Notes under the pieces: generated by a model | Databases searched by the model: none | What the model was told of the DNA's origin: nothing | Seen by the model: the letters and a program-made list of their open reading frames with translations, nothing else | Shown here: positions 7,534 through 16,484 of the stretch, one piece after another | Position numbering within the stretch: the stretch's first letter is position 1 | How the letters are laid out: each line of letters opens with the position of its first letter | Made by a program: the position numbers and the translations under genes | Assembly: GCA_016342285.1 (NCBI GenBank) | Contig: JAEINQ010000014.1 | Coordinates: forward strand, 1-64,000 | Length of the DNA: 64,000 nucleotides | Origin: Desulfobacterales bacterium | GTDB taxonomy: Bacteria > Desulfobacterota > Desulfobacteria > Desulfobacterales > JAEINQ01 | Reading direction: 5' to 3'

Positions 7534-7783
7534 GGAAGCCACGTCCTGTGGGCATGGTCAAAGGTAACTCGCTATGCCGACAGAGTCGCCGGCAAATGCC
7601 CGGCTATCGCCTAAAATGCACTAACGTTTGAAATGCCCAAAATTGTGGAGCCTTTTTGCTCCGGCTCTTTTAAGAATAGGATGTGGCAGGCCCTTAATTT
7701 CAGGTACTTCGACCTTCAAGCATACAGGACAGCCCCTTCAAGGGGCAAACCAAAGCCTGGTCCCCTGGGCCAGGATTCTTTAC
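7534..7783. repeat. Composite dispersed repeat, copy 1, in a gene-free stretch
   Basis: The 7061-7809 gap holds no gene I can support. Its right half has two blocks that recur together elsewhere: block a (7534-7580, CACGTCCTGTGGGCATGGTC... GCTATGCCGA), and block b (7705-7783, with CCCCTTCAAGGGG and a CCTGG/CCAGG hairpin followed by A/T-rich sequence). The a-b pair recurs at 13793-14065 and 14897-15150 with similar spacing; block b alone recurs at 38450-38531. Confidence 0.6.
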
Positions 7784-7809
7784 TTTGTTACGATGAGAGG
7801 AAAATACCC

Positions 7810-9141
7810 ATGCGACGTTTCAATCCGCCAGCTTCCATAACGCTACTGGCAGCCGCTTTACTGTCTGGGCTCGTGTCGGTCGGTTGCGACCGCCAGCCGC
7901 AATCCCCGCCGCCGCCCCGTGTTCCTGAAGTGGCCACGGTGACGATCCAACCGCAGGCGGTCATGCTGTCCGCTGAATTGCCGGGCCGCACATCCGCCTA
8001 CCGCATGGCTGAAATCCGTCCCCAGGTCAGTGGTTTGATCCTAAAGCGCCTCTTTGCGGAAGGGTCCGATGTCAAGGCCGGCCAGGTGCTCTATCAGATC
8101 GATGTCGCACCGTTTCAGGCAGCCATGGAAAATGCCGAAGCCAGCCGCCTGGCCGCACAAAAAGCGGCTGACCGGGCACGGGCCGCGGTGAAAGCGAGCC
8201 TGGCGGACGTGTCTCGGATCCAGGTGACCCTGGACCTGGCCCGGACCAACCGCCAGCGCTACGAAGAGGCATTTGACAGTAAAGTCGGTTCGGCCATTCA
8301 GCGTGACCAGGCCGTGAGCGCGGCCAAAGTGGCCGAATCCACACTCGGGGCTGCCGAGGCCCAGGTGGAAAGCAACCAAGAAGCCGTGGCAGCCGCCGAG
8401 GCGATGATCCAGCAGGCCCAAGCGGCGCTGAAAACGGTCCGTATCAACCTGGGATATACCCAAATCACCGCTCCCATCTCAGGCCGCATCGGCCGATCCA
8501 ATGTTACCGAGGGCGCTGTGGTGACAGCCTATCAGCCCATGCCCCTGGCAACCATCCAACAACTCGATCCCATTTATGTGGATGTCCCCCAATCCACGAC
8601 CGAATTGCTGCGATTGAAAAACTCCAGCCTCAATCACAATGGAACGGACCAGAACAAGGTTAAGCTCTTTTTGGAAGGCGGCGGCGCCTATCCCCTGGAA
8701 GGCGTGCTGCAATTTGGCGATGTTACCGTGGACCCGACGACCGGATCCGTCATCTTGCGGGTTGTCTTCCCCAATCCGAAAGAGGTTCTTTTGCCGGGCA
8801 TGTTTGTCCGGACGGTGATCAAAGAAGGGGTCAATGAGCAGGCCATGTTGATTCCTCAGCAGGGGTTGTCCCGTGACCACAGGGGGAACCCCCTGGCGCT
8901 GATCGTGGATGCTGAAAGCAAGGTCGGACTGCGCATGCTCACGGTTGACCGTGCCATCGGTGACCAATGGCTTGTGTCGGCAGGTCTTGCTCCCGGCGAT
9001 CGGCTGATCGTCGAGGGGATGCAAATGTTGCGGCCCGGCACGGTTGTAAAGGCCGTCCCGTTTGTCGAGACAAAAACCGGGCGCGGAGGTGCGGCCGGCC
9101 CCGGCACACGGCCCCAAGGTCCTAAGGACGGAGGTGCCTGA
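7810..9141 (+). CDS. RND efflux periplasmic adaptor lipoprotein (AcrA/MexA family)
   Basis: A 443-residue membrane-fusion protein that links the inner-membrane pump to the outer-membrane channel. The start at 7810 is preceded by AGAGGA and gives a lipoprotein signal with lipobox SVGC (Cys26); the open frame upstream is rejected. VRPQVSGLI-like and RLFAEGSDVKAGQVLYQID sequences mark the lipoyl half-motifs, residues ~100-210 are a long alpha-helical hairpin, and YTQITAPISGRIGRSNVTEGAVV is typical of the HlyD/AcrA barrel region. The Ala/Gln-rich helices agree with coiled coil. It is the first gene of the operon: its stop overlaps the pump's start (TGATG). Confidence 0.93.
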   Translation: MRRFNPPASITLLAAALLSGLVSVGCDRQPQSPPPPRVPEVATVTIQPQAVMLSAELPGRTSAYRMAEIRPQVSGLILKRLFAEGSDVKAGQVLYQIDVAPFQAAMENAEASRLAAQKAADRARAAVKASLADVSRIQVTLDLARTNRQRYEEAFDSKVGSAIQRDQAVSAAKVAESTLGAAEAQVESNQEAVAAAEAMIQQAQAALKTVRINLGYTQITAPISGRIGRSNVTEGAVVTAYQPMPLATIQQLDPIYVDVPQSTTELLRLKNSSLNHNGTDQNKVKLFLEGGGAYPLEGVLQFGDVTVDPTTGSVILRVVFPNPKEVLLPGMFVRTVIKEGVNEQAMLIPQQGLSRDHRGNPLALIVDAESKVGLRMLTVDRAIGDQWLVSAGLAPGDRLIVEGMQMLRPGTVVKAVPFVETKTGRGGAAGPGTRPQGPKDGGA

Positions 9142-12100
9142 TGCTGTCAAAATTCTTTCTCGACCGTCCGGTTTTTGCCTGGGTCATCGCCATTGTCATG
9201 ATGACCGCCGGGGGGCTGGCGATATACAATCTGCCCATATCCCAGTATCCGCCCATCGCTCCGCCCGCCATTGCCATCGAAGCTTTTTTCCCCGGGGCTT
9301 CGGCGGAGACCGTTGAAAATACCGTCACCCAGATCATCGAGCAGAAGATGACCGGCTTAGATGCCATGCTTTACCTCTCCGGCACCAGTTCTTCTTCCGG
9401 CGCCGCCAGGGTTGAGCTGACCTTTGCCCCCGGGACCGATCCGGATCTGGCCTGGGCCAAGGTGCAGAACAAGCTTCAGCTCGCCATGGCCAGCCTGCCT
9501 GATGTGGTGCAGCGCCAGGGGGTCAAGGTCAGCAAATCGACAAGAAACTACCTGATCATCGTGGGCCTGATTTCGGAAGACGGCAGCATGGACGGCGAAG
9601 ATTTGCGGGATTATGCCCAGTCCAATCTGGAAAAGATCCTGTCCCGGGTGCCGGGTGTGGGTGAGGTCGAAAATTTTGGTTCCCAGTACGCCATGCGGGT
9701 CTGGGTTAACCCTGACAAACTGACCAGCTATAGCCTGACCATGGAAGATGTCATCCTGGCGCTGCGGGCCTACAATGTGGAGGTGTCCGCCGGTCAGTTC
9801 GGCGGGGCGCCGTCCGTGGAAGGCCAACGCCTGAACGCGGCCATCATTGTTCAGCATCTGCTCCAGACACCGGAGGAATTTGCCGCCATCCCCATCCGCA
9901 CCAATCCGGACGGCTCGGTGGTCCGTATCAAGGACATCGGGCGCACCGAACTGGGAACCGAGCGTTACGATATCCTCGCTGCTTACAATGGAAAACCCGC
10001 TGCGGCCATGGCCATCCGACAGGCCGCCGGCGCCAACGCCCTGGACACGGCCAATGCCGTCAAGCAGAAACTGGAAGAGATGAGCCGGTATTTCCCCCCG
10101 GGCATGAAAGTGATCTATCCCTACGATACCACCCCCTTTACCCGGGTGGCCATTGAGGAGGTGGTCAAGACCCTTTTCGAGGCGGTCCTGCTGGTATTTG
10201 TCATCATGTATCTTTTCATGGGGACTTTTCGGGCCACCCTGATTCCAACCATTGCGGTGCCGGTGGTGTTGCTGGGCACCTTTGCCGTTCTCGGGCTTTT
10301 CGGGTTCTCCATCAACATGCTGACCATGTTTGCCATGGTGTTGGCCATCGGGCTGCTGGTGGATGATGCCATCGTGGTGGTGGAGAACGTGGAGCGGATC
10401 ATGGGTGAGGAGGGGCTCTCTCCCAGAGAGGCCACGGCCAAGTCCATGGGGGAGATCACCAGCGCCCTGATCGGCATCGGCTTGGTGCTCTCGGCGGTAT
10501 TTGCCCCCATGGCCTTTTTCCCCGGTTCCACGGGGGTCATCTACCGCCAGTTTTCCGTAACCATCATCGCTTCCATGCTGCTTTCGGTGGTTGTGGCCCT
10601 GGTACTGACCCCTGTCTTGTGTGCCTCGCTCCTTAAGCCGGTACCCAAGGGGCATGAATCGGCAGACAACGCCGTTTTTTTTCTGCGGCCCTTTTTCAGG
10701 TGGTTTGACCGGGCCTTTTCCCGCTTCCGAGACCGGTATGTCAAACTGGTCGGTCACGTTCTGGCCAAAAAACTGCGCTTTATCATCCTGTTTGTGCTGA
10801 TTGTAGGTGCCATGGGGGTTCTCTTCCAGCGCATGCCCACCGCGTATCTTCCGGACGAGGACCAGGGGATACTGATGGTTCAGGCCATGCTTCCGTCAGG
10901 TTCGACCCTGGAGCAGACGGAGAAAGTCATGAAACAAGTCCAGGACCATTTTTTGTTGCGGGAAAAAGACGGGGTGGACTCTCTCATGACGCTTTCGGGG
11001 ATGAGTTTTGGCGGTGCCGGGCAAAACATGGGCCTGGGATTTGTCAAACTCAAGGACTGGGACCAGCGCCAGCGACCGGATCTGAAGGTCGGAGCCATCG
11101 CCGGCAGGGCCATGGGCGCATTTTCACAGATAAAAGAAGCCATGGTGTTTGCCTTTGCGCCACCGGCAGTGATGGAACTGGGCAATGCCACCGGGTTTGA
11201 TTTTCAGTTGCAGGACCGCGGCGGCCTGGGCCATGAACGCCTGATGGCGGCCCGCAATCAGCTCCTCGGCATGGCAGCGCAGGATCCGCGATTGGTCCGG
11301 GTCCGGCCCAACGGCATGGAAGATGTGCCCGAATACCGGATTGACATCGATTGGGACAAGGCCGGTGCCCTGGGGGTCCCCATCAGTTCCATCCACAACA
11401 CGTTTGCGGCAGCCTTCGGCTCCGCCTATGTCAACGACTTTATCCAGGCCGGACGGGTCAAGCGGGTTTTTGTTCAGGCAGACGCCCCCTACCGTATGTT
11501 GCCGAATGACCTGGAAAAACTCTATGCGCGAAACCGCATGGGCAAGATGGTTCCTTTTTCTTCCTTTGCTTCCGGGAGGTGGACCCAGGGGTCTCCCAAG
11601 CAGGAACGCTACAATGGCTTTGCCTCGATCAATATTTGGGGTGAACCGGCTCCGGGAAGGAGTTCCGGCGAGGCCATGGCCGCCATGGAAGAAATCGTCT
11701 CAAAGCTGCCCCAGGGGATCGGCTTTGACTGGACCGGGCTTTCCTATCAGGAACGGCTTGCCGGCTCCCAGGCCCCCCTGCTGTATGCATTTTCCATTTT
11801 CGTGGTTTTTTTGTGCCTGGCAGCCCTGTATGAGAGCTGGCCGATTCCCATCGCGATTCTTCTGACGCTGCCCCTGGGGGTCATCGGCGGGGTGATTGCT
11901 TCTTCCGGGCGGGGAATGCCCAACGACGTCTATTTCCAGATCGGGCTGCTGACCACCCTGGGGTTGACCACCAAGAATGCCATCTTGATCGTCCAGTTTG
12001 CCAGGGCCAGGGTCGACGAAGGCGCGCGGCTGACCGCAGCCACGCTCGAAGCGGCAAAATTAAGACTGCGACCGATTATTATGACTTCCCTGGCTTTCGG

Positions 12101-12317
12101 GTTCGGGGTGCTGCCGCTGGCTCTTGCCAGCGGGGCCGGATCAGGCGCACAACGGGCCATCGGCACCGGCGTGCTGGGAGGGATGGTGACCTCCACCCTG
12201 CTGGTGATTTTGTTTGCACCGCTTTTTTACGTGATGATCTATAAAGCGCTCGGCAAACACCGAAAGAGCGTAACCATGAAACACATTGTTGAAAACGGTT
12301 CAGGGGGGACAGTTTGA
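9141..12317 (+). CDS. RND multidrug efflux pump (AcrB/MexB-type, HAE1 family)
   Basis: A 1058-residue inner-membrane proton antiporter, full length for the family. It opens with the canonical FFLDRPVFAWVIAIVMMTAGG helix, followed by the periplasmic porter domain (LPISQYPPIAPPAI). The proton-relay aspartates are present in GLLVDDAIVVVENVE near residue 407. The second half repeats the fold (LRFIILFVLIVGAMG; PTAYLPDEDQG), and the last helices include GLTTKNAILIVQFA and PIIMTSLAFGFGVLPLALA. It exports hydrophobic or amphipathic compounds, solvents or bile-salt-like molecules. It is the middle gene of the three-gene operon, with one-base overlaps on both sides. No TetR or other local regulator is present. 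Confidence 0.95.
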   Translation: MLSKFFLDRPVFAWVIAIVMMTAGGLAIYNLPISQYPPIAPPAIAIEAFFPGASAETVENTVTQIIEQKMTGLDAMLYLSGTSSSSGAARVELTFAPGTDPDLAWAKVQNKLQLAMASLPDVVQRQGVKVSKSTRNYLIIVGLISEDGSMDGEDLRDYAQSNLEKILSRVPGVGEVENFGSQYAMRVWVNPDKLTSYSLTMEDVILALRAYNVEVSAGQFGGAPSVEGQRLNAAIIVQHLLQTPEEFAAIPIRTNPDGSVVRIKDIGRTELGTERYDILAAYNGKPAAAMAIRQAAGANALDTANAVKQKLEEMSRYFPPGMKVIYPYDTTPFTRVAIEEVVKTLFEAVLLVFVIMYLFMGTFRATLIPTIAVPVVLLGTFAVLGLFGFSINMLTMFAMVLAIGLLVDDAIVVVENVERIMGEEGLSPREATAKSMGEITSALIGIGLVLSAVFAPMAFFPGSTGVIYRQFSVTIIASMLLSVVVALVLTPVLCASLLKPVPKGHESADNAVFFLRPFFRWFDRAFSRFRDRYVKLVGHVLAKKLRFIILFVLIVGAMGVLFQRMPTAYLPDEDQGILMVQAMLPSGSTLEQTEKVMKQVQDHFLLREKDGVDSLMTLSGMSFGGAGQNMGLGFVKLKDWDQRQRPDLKVGAIAGRAMGAFSQIKEAMVFAFAPPAVMELGNATGFDFQLQDRGGLGHERLMAARNQLLGMAAQDPRLVRVRPNGMEDVPEYRIDIDWDKAGALGVPISSIHNTFAAAFGSAYVNDFIQAGRVKRVFVQADAPYRMLPNDLEKLYARNRMGKMVPFSSFASGRWTQGSPKQERYNGFASINIWGEPAPGRSSGEAMAAMEEIVSKLPQGIGFDWTGLSYQERLAGSQAPLLYAFSIFVVFLCLAALYESWPIPIAILLTLPLGVIGGVIASSGRGMPNDVYFQIGLLTTLGLTTKNAILIVQFARARVDEGARLTAATLEAAKLRLRPIIMTSLAFGFGVLPLALASGAGSGAQRAIGTGVLGGMVTSTLLVILFAPLFYVMIYKALGKHRKSVTMKHIVENGSGGTV

Positions 12318-13726
12318 TGAACAGGCACTTGATGATCTTATGGGTCGGCATCGGCTTGCTTTTGGGCGGCTGCTCCCTGGCCCCGGAATACATATCGCCC
12401 GAGCGGCCGGTCCCGGACCAGTGGCCCCGGGGCGAAGCATACCGGAATGCAACCGCCATCCCCGGGACACCCACTGTCCAAGAGATGAAATGGAAGGATT
12501 TTTTCGCCGACCAGCGGCTCCAAAAAATCATCTCGATGGCCCTGGACAACAACCGGGACCTTCGACTGGCTGCTCTGAACGTGGAACGGGCCCGGGCGAT
12601 GTACGGGATTCAACGCGCCGAATTGTTCCCGGCGGTGAATGCGGCCGGCAGCGCCACCGCAAAGCGGGTGCCCGCCGATCTATCCTCTACGGGAAAATCG
12701 ATGACAGCGGAAGAATACGGTGTCAACCTCGGTATTGCCGCCTGGGAAATCGATTTCTTCGGCCGCATCCGCAGTCTGAAGGATCAGGCCCTGGAAGCGT
12801 ATCTGGCCACCGAACAGGCCCGCCGTAGCGCGCAGACCGCACTGATGGCCGAGGTTGCCGGCGCCTGGCTGACCCTGGGTGCAGATCGGGAAAACCTCCG
12901 TTTGGCCCGGGCCACCCTTGAAACCCAGCAGGCATCCTATGCTTTAATTCAAAAAAGCCATCGCATCGGGTTTGCCACTGAAATCGATCTGCGTCGCGCC
13001 CAGACCCAGGTGGAGGCCGCCCGAGGGGACATCCCCCGCTATCGCCAGCAGGCAGCTCAGGTTCAAAATGCACTGAACCTTCTGGCCGGCGCTCCGGTGC
13101 CCGAAGAGCTTCTCACGGCGGATTTGAGCCGCATGATCCCTTTAGGAGAGATGTCTCCGGGCCTGTCCTCCGCGGCGCTGTTGAACCGGCCGGATATCAT
13201 CGCGGCCGAGCACCGGCTAAAGGGCGCCAATGCCTTTATCGGCGCGGCCCGGTCCGCTTTTTTTCCACGTATTTCACTGACCACTGCCGTGGGCACCGCC
13301 AGCAGTGAGCTGTCCGGGCTGTTTAAGGCCGGATCGGACACCTGGACCTTTGCGCCCCAGATCGTCATGCCGATCTTCGACGCCCGCACCTGGGCCGCGC
13401 TGAGGGTCAGCAAAGCGGATCGGGAAATCGTCCTGGCCCAATATGAAAAGGCCATTCAGACCGCTTTTAAGGAGGTGGCCGACGCCCTGGCCGTGCAGGG
13501 AACCATCGACGAGCAGGTATCGGCCCAGCAATCCCTCGTGGCGGCGGTGGCGGAAACCCATCGTCTTGCCCGTAAACGATATACCCTGGGGCTGGACAAT
13601 TATCTCGGAGTCCTGGATGCCCAGCGCACCCTCTATCTGCAACAGCAGGTGCAGATATCGCTGCGCCTGGGCAGGCTTGCCAACCAGGTGAGGCTTTACG
13701 CGGTGTTGGGTGGAGGGGCCGGATAG
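12317..13726 (+). CDS. Outer-membrane efflux lipoprotein (OprM/NodT family)
   Basis: A 469-residue outer-membrane factor that completes the tripartite pump. The signal ends in lipobox LLGGC (Cys19), followed by SLAPEYISPERPVPDQW, typical of OprM-like lipoproteins. Two repeated TolC-like halves follow (VERARAMYGIQRAELFPAVNA; ANAFIGAARSAFFPRISL). The ATG at 12317 overlaps the pump's TGA by one base and follows GGGGGGAC; a TTG at 12314 would add one residue. The tandem order adaptor-pump-channel is the standard arrangement for multidrug pumps. Confidence 0.93.
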   Translation: MNRHLMILWVGIGLLLGGCSLAPEYISPERPVPDQWPRGEAYRNATAIPGTPTVQEMKWKDFFADQRLQKIISMALDNNRDLRLAALNVERARAMYGIQRAELFPAVNAAGSATAKRVPADLSSTGKSMTAEEYGVNLGIAAWEIDFFGRIRSLKDQALEAYLATEQARRSAQTALMAEVAGAWLTLGADRENLRLARATLETQQASYALIQKSHRIGFATEIDLRRAQTQVEAARGDIPRYRQQAAQVQNALNLLAGAPVPEELLTADLSRMIPLGEMSPGLSSAALLNRPDIIAAEHRLKGANAFIGAARSAFFPRISLTTAVGTASSELSGLFKAGSDTWTFAPQIVMPIFDARTWAALRVSKADREIVLAQYEKAIQTAFKEVADALAVQGTIDEQVSAQQSLVAAVAETHRLARKRYTLGLDNYLGVLDAQRTLYLQQQVQISLRLGRLANQVRLYAVLGGGAG

Positions 13727-13792
13727 GCCCATACCCCAATCATCAAGCGGGGAAAAGGATGGGCATTTGATTGCCGGTGGGAATCCCTATAG

Positions 13793-14065
13793 AAATCCAC
13801 GTTCCGTGGGCGTGGTCAGAGTCAATTGGCTATGCCGAAATTTTGACAGCCCCGCAAAAAGTCGAAACCGTCTTTTTTCGTCATTCCCGCGCAGGCGGGA
13901 ATCCAGTCATTCCAAATGGTCCTGGATGCCTGCCTTCGCAGGCATGACGGGATTTGGGACTTTTTACGAGCGCATCAAGGCACTTCGAACTTCAAGCATA
14001 TAGGACAGTCCCTTCCAGGGTCAAACCAAAGCCAGGCCCTCTCTGGGTGTGGAATGTATTATTAC
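13793..14065. repeat. Composite dispersed repeat, copy 2, with an embedded 69-bp REP
   Basis: Block a lies at 13793-13838 and block b at 13982-14065, as at 7534-7783. Between them is a 69-bp REP (13880-13948) made of two hairpins, GTCATTCCCGCGCAGGCGGG and its partner CCTGCCTTCGCAGG, separated by a short spacer. This REP is inverted relative to the copies at 19106-19174 and 32351-32419. The region separates the efflux operon from the end of the crotonase gene. Confidence 0.7.
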
Positions 14066-14848
14066 TCAGCGCCCTGAAAAACGGGCCTCCCGGCGCTCTA
14101 AAAACGCATTCAACCCTTCCTGCAAATCCTCGCTGGGCATGATCCGCATCAGGTCAGGCAGCAATCGGGCAGTGGCGGCTTCCATTCCCTGTTCCCTGGC
14201 AAGTCGGGCCGAGGCCAACGTGGCATAGACCCCCAGCGGCGCCCGGGCGGCCACTCGCTGGGCGATCTCCAAGGCCCTTTCAAACTGCTGTCCCGGTTCC
14301 ACCATTTCCTGCACCAGTCCCAGGCGGTAGGCCTCAGCAGCCCCGAATTCGTCTGCCGTAAGCAGGTACCGCATGGCGTTGCCCCAGCCGAATTCCTGGA
14401 AGAGCCGAAGGGTTGCCCCCCCCACCGGATAGAGGCCGCGCTTGATCTCAATCTGGCCGAACCGGGTGTTTTTGGCGGCCACGCGGATATCCGCGGCCAG
14501 CATCAGTTCGATGCCGATGGTCAGACAGGTTCCCTGAACCGCCATCACCAGTGGCTTGGTCAAACGGTTGGCCGTATCGAGGCCGAGGGGGTCCAGGGCA
14601 TCGTCGGGCATCTCGGGAAACGCCCCTTTGCTCAGGGGCTCGGCCCAGTGCATCAGATCCAGCCCGGCGGTAAAGTGTTCGCCATGGGCATAGAGGAGCC
14701 CGCAGCGCAAATCCGGGTCCTTTTCAAGCCTGGCAAAGGCCTGGCCCAGCTCACCGAACATCAGCGGATCAACGGCGTTTCGCTTCTCTGCCCGATTCAG
14801 CCCAACGGTTAGAACATGGCCGTCGATATCCACAGCAACTCTTTCCAT
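14066..14848 (-). CDS. Enoyl-CoA hydratase/isomerase (crotonase family)
   Basis: A 260-residue crotonase-fold protein, cytoplasmic, expected to act on acyl-CoA in beta-oxidation. Both catalytic glutamates of classical crotonase appear to be present: one in TIGIELMLAADIRVA (equivalent to rat Glu144) and one in FGQIEIKRGLYPVGGAT (Glu164 equivalent). HFTAGLDLMHW supplies the oxyanion-hole region. It is the last gene of a minus-strand set that also includes two acyl-CoA dehydrogenases and a second crotonase. The start is preceded by a GGAGG-like sequence (ACGGAGGTAG). Confidence 0.88.
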   Translation of the reverse strand: MERVAVDIDGHVLTVGLNRAEKRNAVDPLMFGELGQAFARLEKDPDLRCGLLYAHGEHFTAGLDLMHWAEPLSKGAFPEMPDDALDPLGLDTANRLTKPLVMAVQGTCLTIGIELMLAADIRVAAKNTRFGQIEIKRGLYPVGGATLRLFQEFGWGNAMRYLLTADEFGAAEAYRLGLVQEMVEPGQQFERALEIAQRVAARAPLGVYATLASARLAREQGMEAATARLLPDLMRIMPSEDLQEGLNAFLERREARFSGR

Positions 14849-14896
14849 TTTTCTACCTCCGTTAAAAATGGCGGGCTCGACATTTCAATTTGCCAT

Positions 14897-15150
14897 TGGA
14901 ATCCATGTCCTCAGGGCATGGTCAGCGTCAATTGGCTATGCCGAGACCGCTTTGTTGCAAGTGAACTAAAGTTTGGAGTGAGCTAAAGTTAAGGAATTCT
15001 GCCCATTATAAAAAAATGGTGGAGCGTAGCGACTCCTCAATCCCGCCTTGGCGGGACTCACTTTAGTCACTCCACACTTATCTGGGGCCAGTATCCCAGC
15101 CCCTTCCAGGGGCAACCCAAAGCCTGGTCCTCTGGGCCAGGATTTTTTAC
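14897..15150. repeat. Composite dispersed repeat, copy 3
   Basis: Block a lies at 14897-14943 and block b at 15093-15150. Block b ends at the stop codon of the acyl-CoA dehydrogenase (15147-15149). Between the blocks is a further hairpin, CCCGCCTTGGCGGG, flanked by the inverted pair GGAGTGA / TCACTCC. Block b contains CCTGGTCC...GGGCCAGG followed by six T on the plus strand, which is terminator-like in the direction opposite to the gene. Confidence 0.6.
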
Positions 15151-16271
15151 AGATCCATGGCCTGGGCAACGCGTTCCCGGTGAAACACCGCATCGCCGAA
15201 CAGCAGTTCGGCCGCCTTGGCCTGCCTGAAAAAAAGCTGTAAATCAAACTCTTCCATGAAACCGACCCCTCCGACCACCTGATGGCCCAAAGCCACCAGT
15301 TTCCCATAGGCATCGCTCGCCCATGCCTTGCATATGGCCGCTTCCATAGCACAGGGCAGGCCGGTTGTCATTCGCCAGGCCGCCTGAAAGGCAAGGTATT
15401 TCATGGTCTCGGCAAAGGTCAGCATATTGGCGCAGTGGTGTTGAATCGCCTGAAAAGCACCGATGGGTTTACCAAACTGTTTTCGTCCTTTGGCATAGGG
15501 GATGACCATATCCATGACCCGATAGGCCCCGCCGCACATCTCGGCGGATTTGGCCACCGAGGCCTGAAGCAGTATCTTGTCAAGGATCGGCCAGGCCCGA
15601 TCCAATGGTCCGAGCAGATTCGATCCGGGCACCCTGACATGGTCAAAGGCCACTTCATACTGCCGGTCATCGCCAAGGGTATCGAGTCGTGTCATCTCCA
15701 CCCCCGGGGCTGTCGCGTCCACCATAAACAGGCTGAGGCCCTCTTTTGCATCGGAGGTACGGGCCGCGCAGATGATGCGATCGGCCGCGGCGGCGTCGGG
15801 AACAAAGAGCTTGGTGCCGGTAAGCACATACCCCTGGTTATCTTTTACGGCAGCAAGCTGAATGCCCTCGGGGGCATAGGTGCCCGCTGTTTCGAGCCAG
15901 GCCAGGGACAGCTTGATTTTTCCGTCGGCAACCAGCGGAAGGATCGTTTGTTTCTGATCCTCGTTGCCGGCTTCCAAAACGGCCGCCCCGCCCATGACCA
16001 CCGTGGCAAAGAAAGGGCTGGCCAGGCAGTGATATCCCATTTCGTAGAGGATCAACGCCAAGTCAAGCGGGTTGACCCCGGAGCCGCCATAGGCTTCGGG
16101 CGTCAAAAGGCTCATCCATCCCAGGTCGGCCATGGTGTTCCAGAGTTTTGACGAAACCCCTTTCCCGCTTCCGGCCATCTCCCGTACCATATCGCTGGTG
16201 CAATGATGGGCAAGGAGTTTGTGGGCGGATTCTTTTAAAATATTTTGTTCCGAGCTCAAATCAAAGTTCAT
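15147..16271 (-). CDS. Acyl-CoA dehydrogenase, likely small/beta-type partner subunit
   Basis: A 374-residue flavoprotein of the acyl-CoA dehydrogenase superfamily. The ATG at 16271 (MNFDLSSEQNILKESAHKLL) is chosen because it follows AAAGGAG; the open frame runs upstream to 16310. The N-terminal helical domain, the middle beta domain (YVLTGTKLFVPDAAAADRIICAAR) and the C-terminal helices (QFGKPIGAFQAIQHHCANM) are all present. The C-terminus (FFRQAKAAELLFGDAVFHRERVA) lacks the GTSEIQ motif of the partner at 16485. This is the pattern of heteromeric acyl-CoA dehydrogenases such as actinobacterial FadE pairs used on steroid side chains or other bulky acyl-CoAs; the pairing here is inference. It is followed by the crotonase at 14066. 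Confidence 0.87.
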   Translation of the reverse strand: MNFDLSSEQNILKESAHKLLAHHCTSDMVREMAGSGKGVSSKLWNTMADLGWMSLLTPEAYGGSGVNPLDLALILYEMGYHCLASPFFATVVMGGAAVLEAGNEDQKQTILPLVADGKIKLSLAWLETAGTYAPEGIQLAAVKDNQGYVLTGTKLFVPDAAAADRIICAARTSDAKEGLSLFMVDATAPGVEMTRLDTLGDDRQYEVAFDHVRVPGSNLLGPLDRAWPILDKILLQASVAKSAEMCGGAYRVMDMVIPYAKGRKQFGKPIGAFQAIQHHCANMLTFAETMKYLAFQAAWRMTTGLPCAMEAAICKAWASDAYGKLVALGHQVVGGVGFMEEFDLQLFFRQAKAAELLFGDAVFHRERVAQAMDL

Positions 16272-16298
16272 CGGTAGGGTTTCTCCTTTTCTTATTTG

Positions 16299-16366
16299 GT
16301 GCCCATCCACGAGTTGTCTTTTCGTGGACGGGCACCTATGGACGTTTCCAATTCATAAATGAGAAT
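16299..16366. repeat. Dispersed hairpin repeat (GTGCCCATCCACGA family), copy 1
   Basis: GTGCCCATCCACGA pairs with TCGTGGACGGGCAC, followed by a conserved CTATGG-CGTTTCCA tail. Related copies lie at 31385-31447 and 37295-37367. This copy is in the gap between the two acyl-CoA dehydrogenase genes. The remainder of that gap (16367-16484) holds nothing recognisable. Confidence 0.6.
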
Positions 16367-16484
16367 TTTTGTTCAAGGTCAAGGCAATCGGTGCCATTGC
16401 GCGGAGGCGTAGCCGGCTACGCCGCACAAGCGATGGCGCTGATTGACGCAGAGATTGGGCAAAAAGGCCATTTATGGATGGAAA

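Noticed and set aside
9357-10757. A 466-residue antisense ORF inside the RND pump gene
   Set aside because: Gly/His/Asp-rich shadow of a strongly conserved AcrB-type gene; typical GC-rich antisense open frame.
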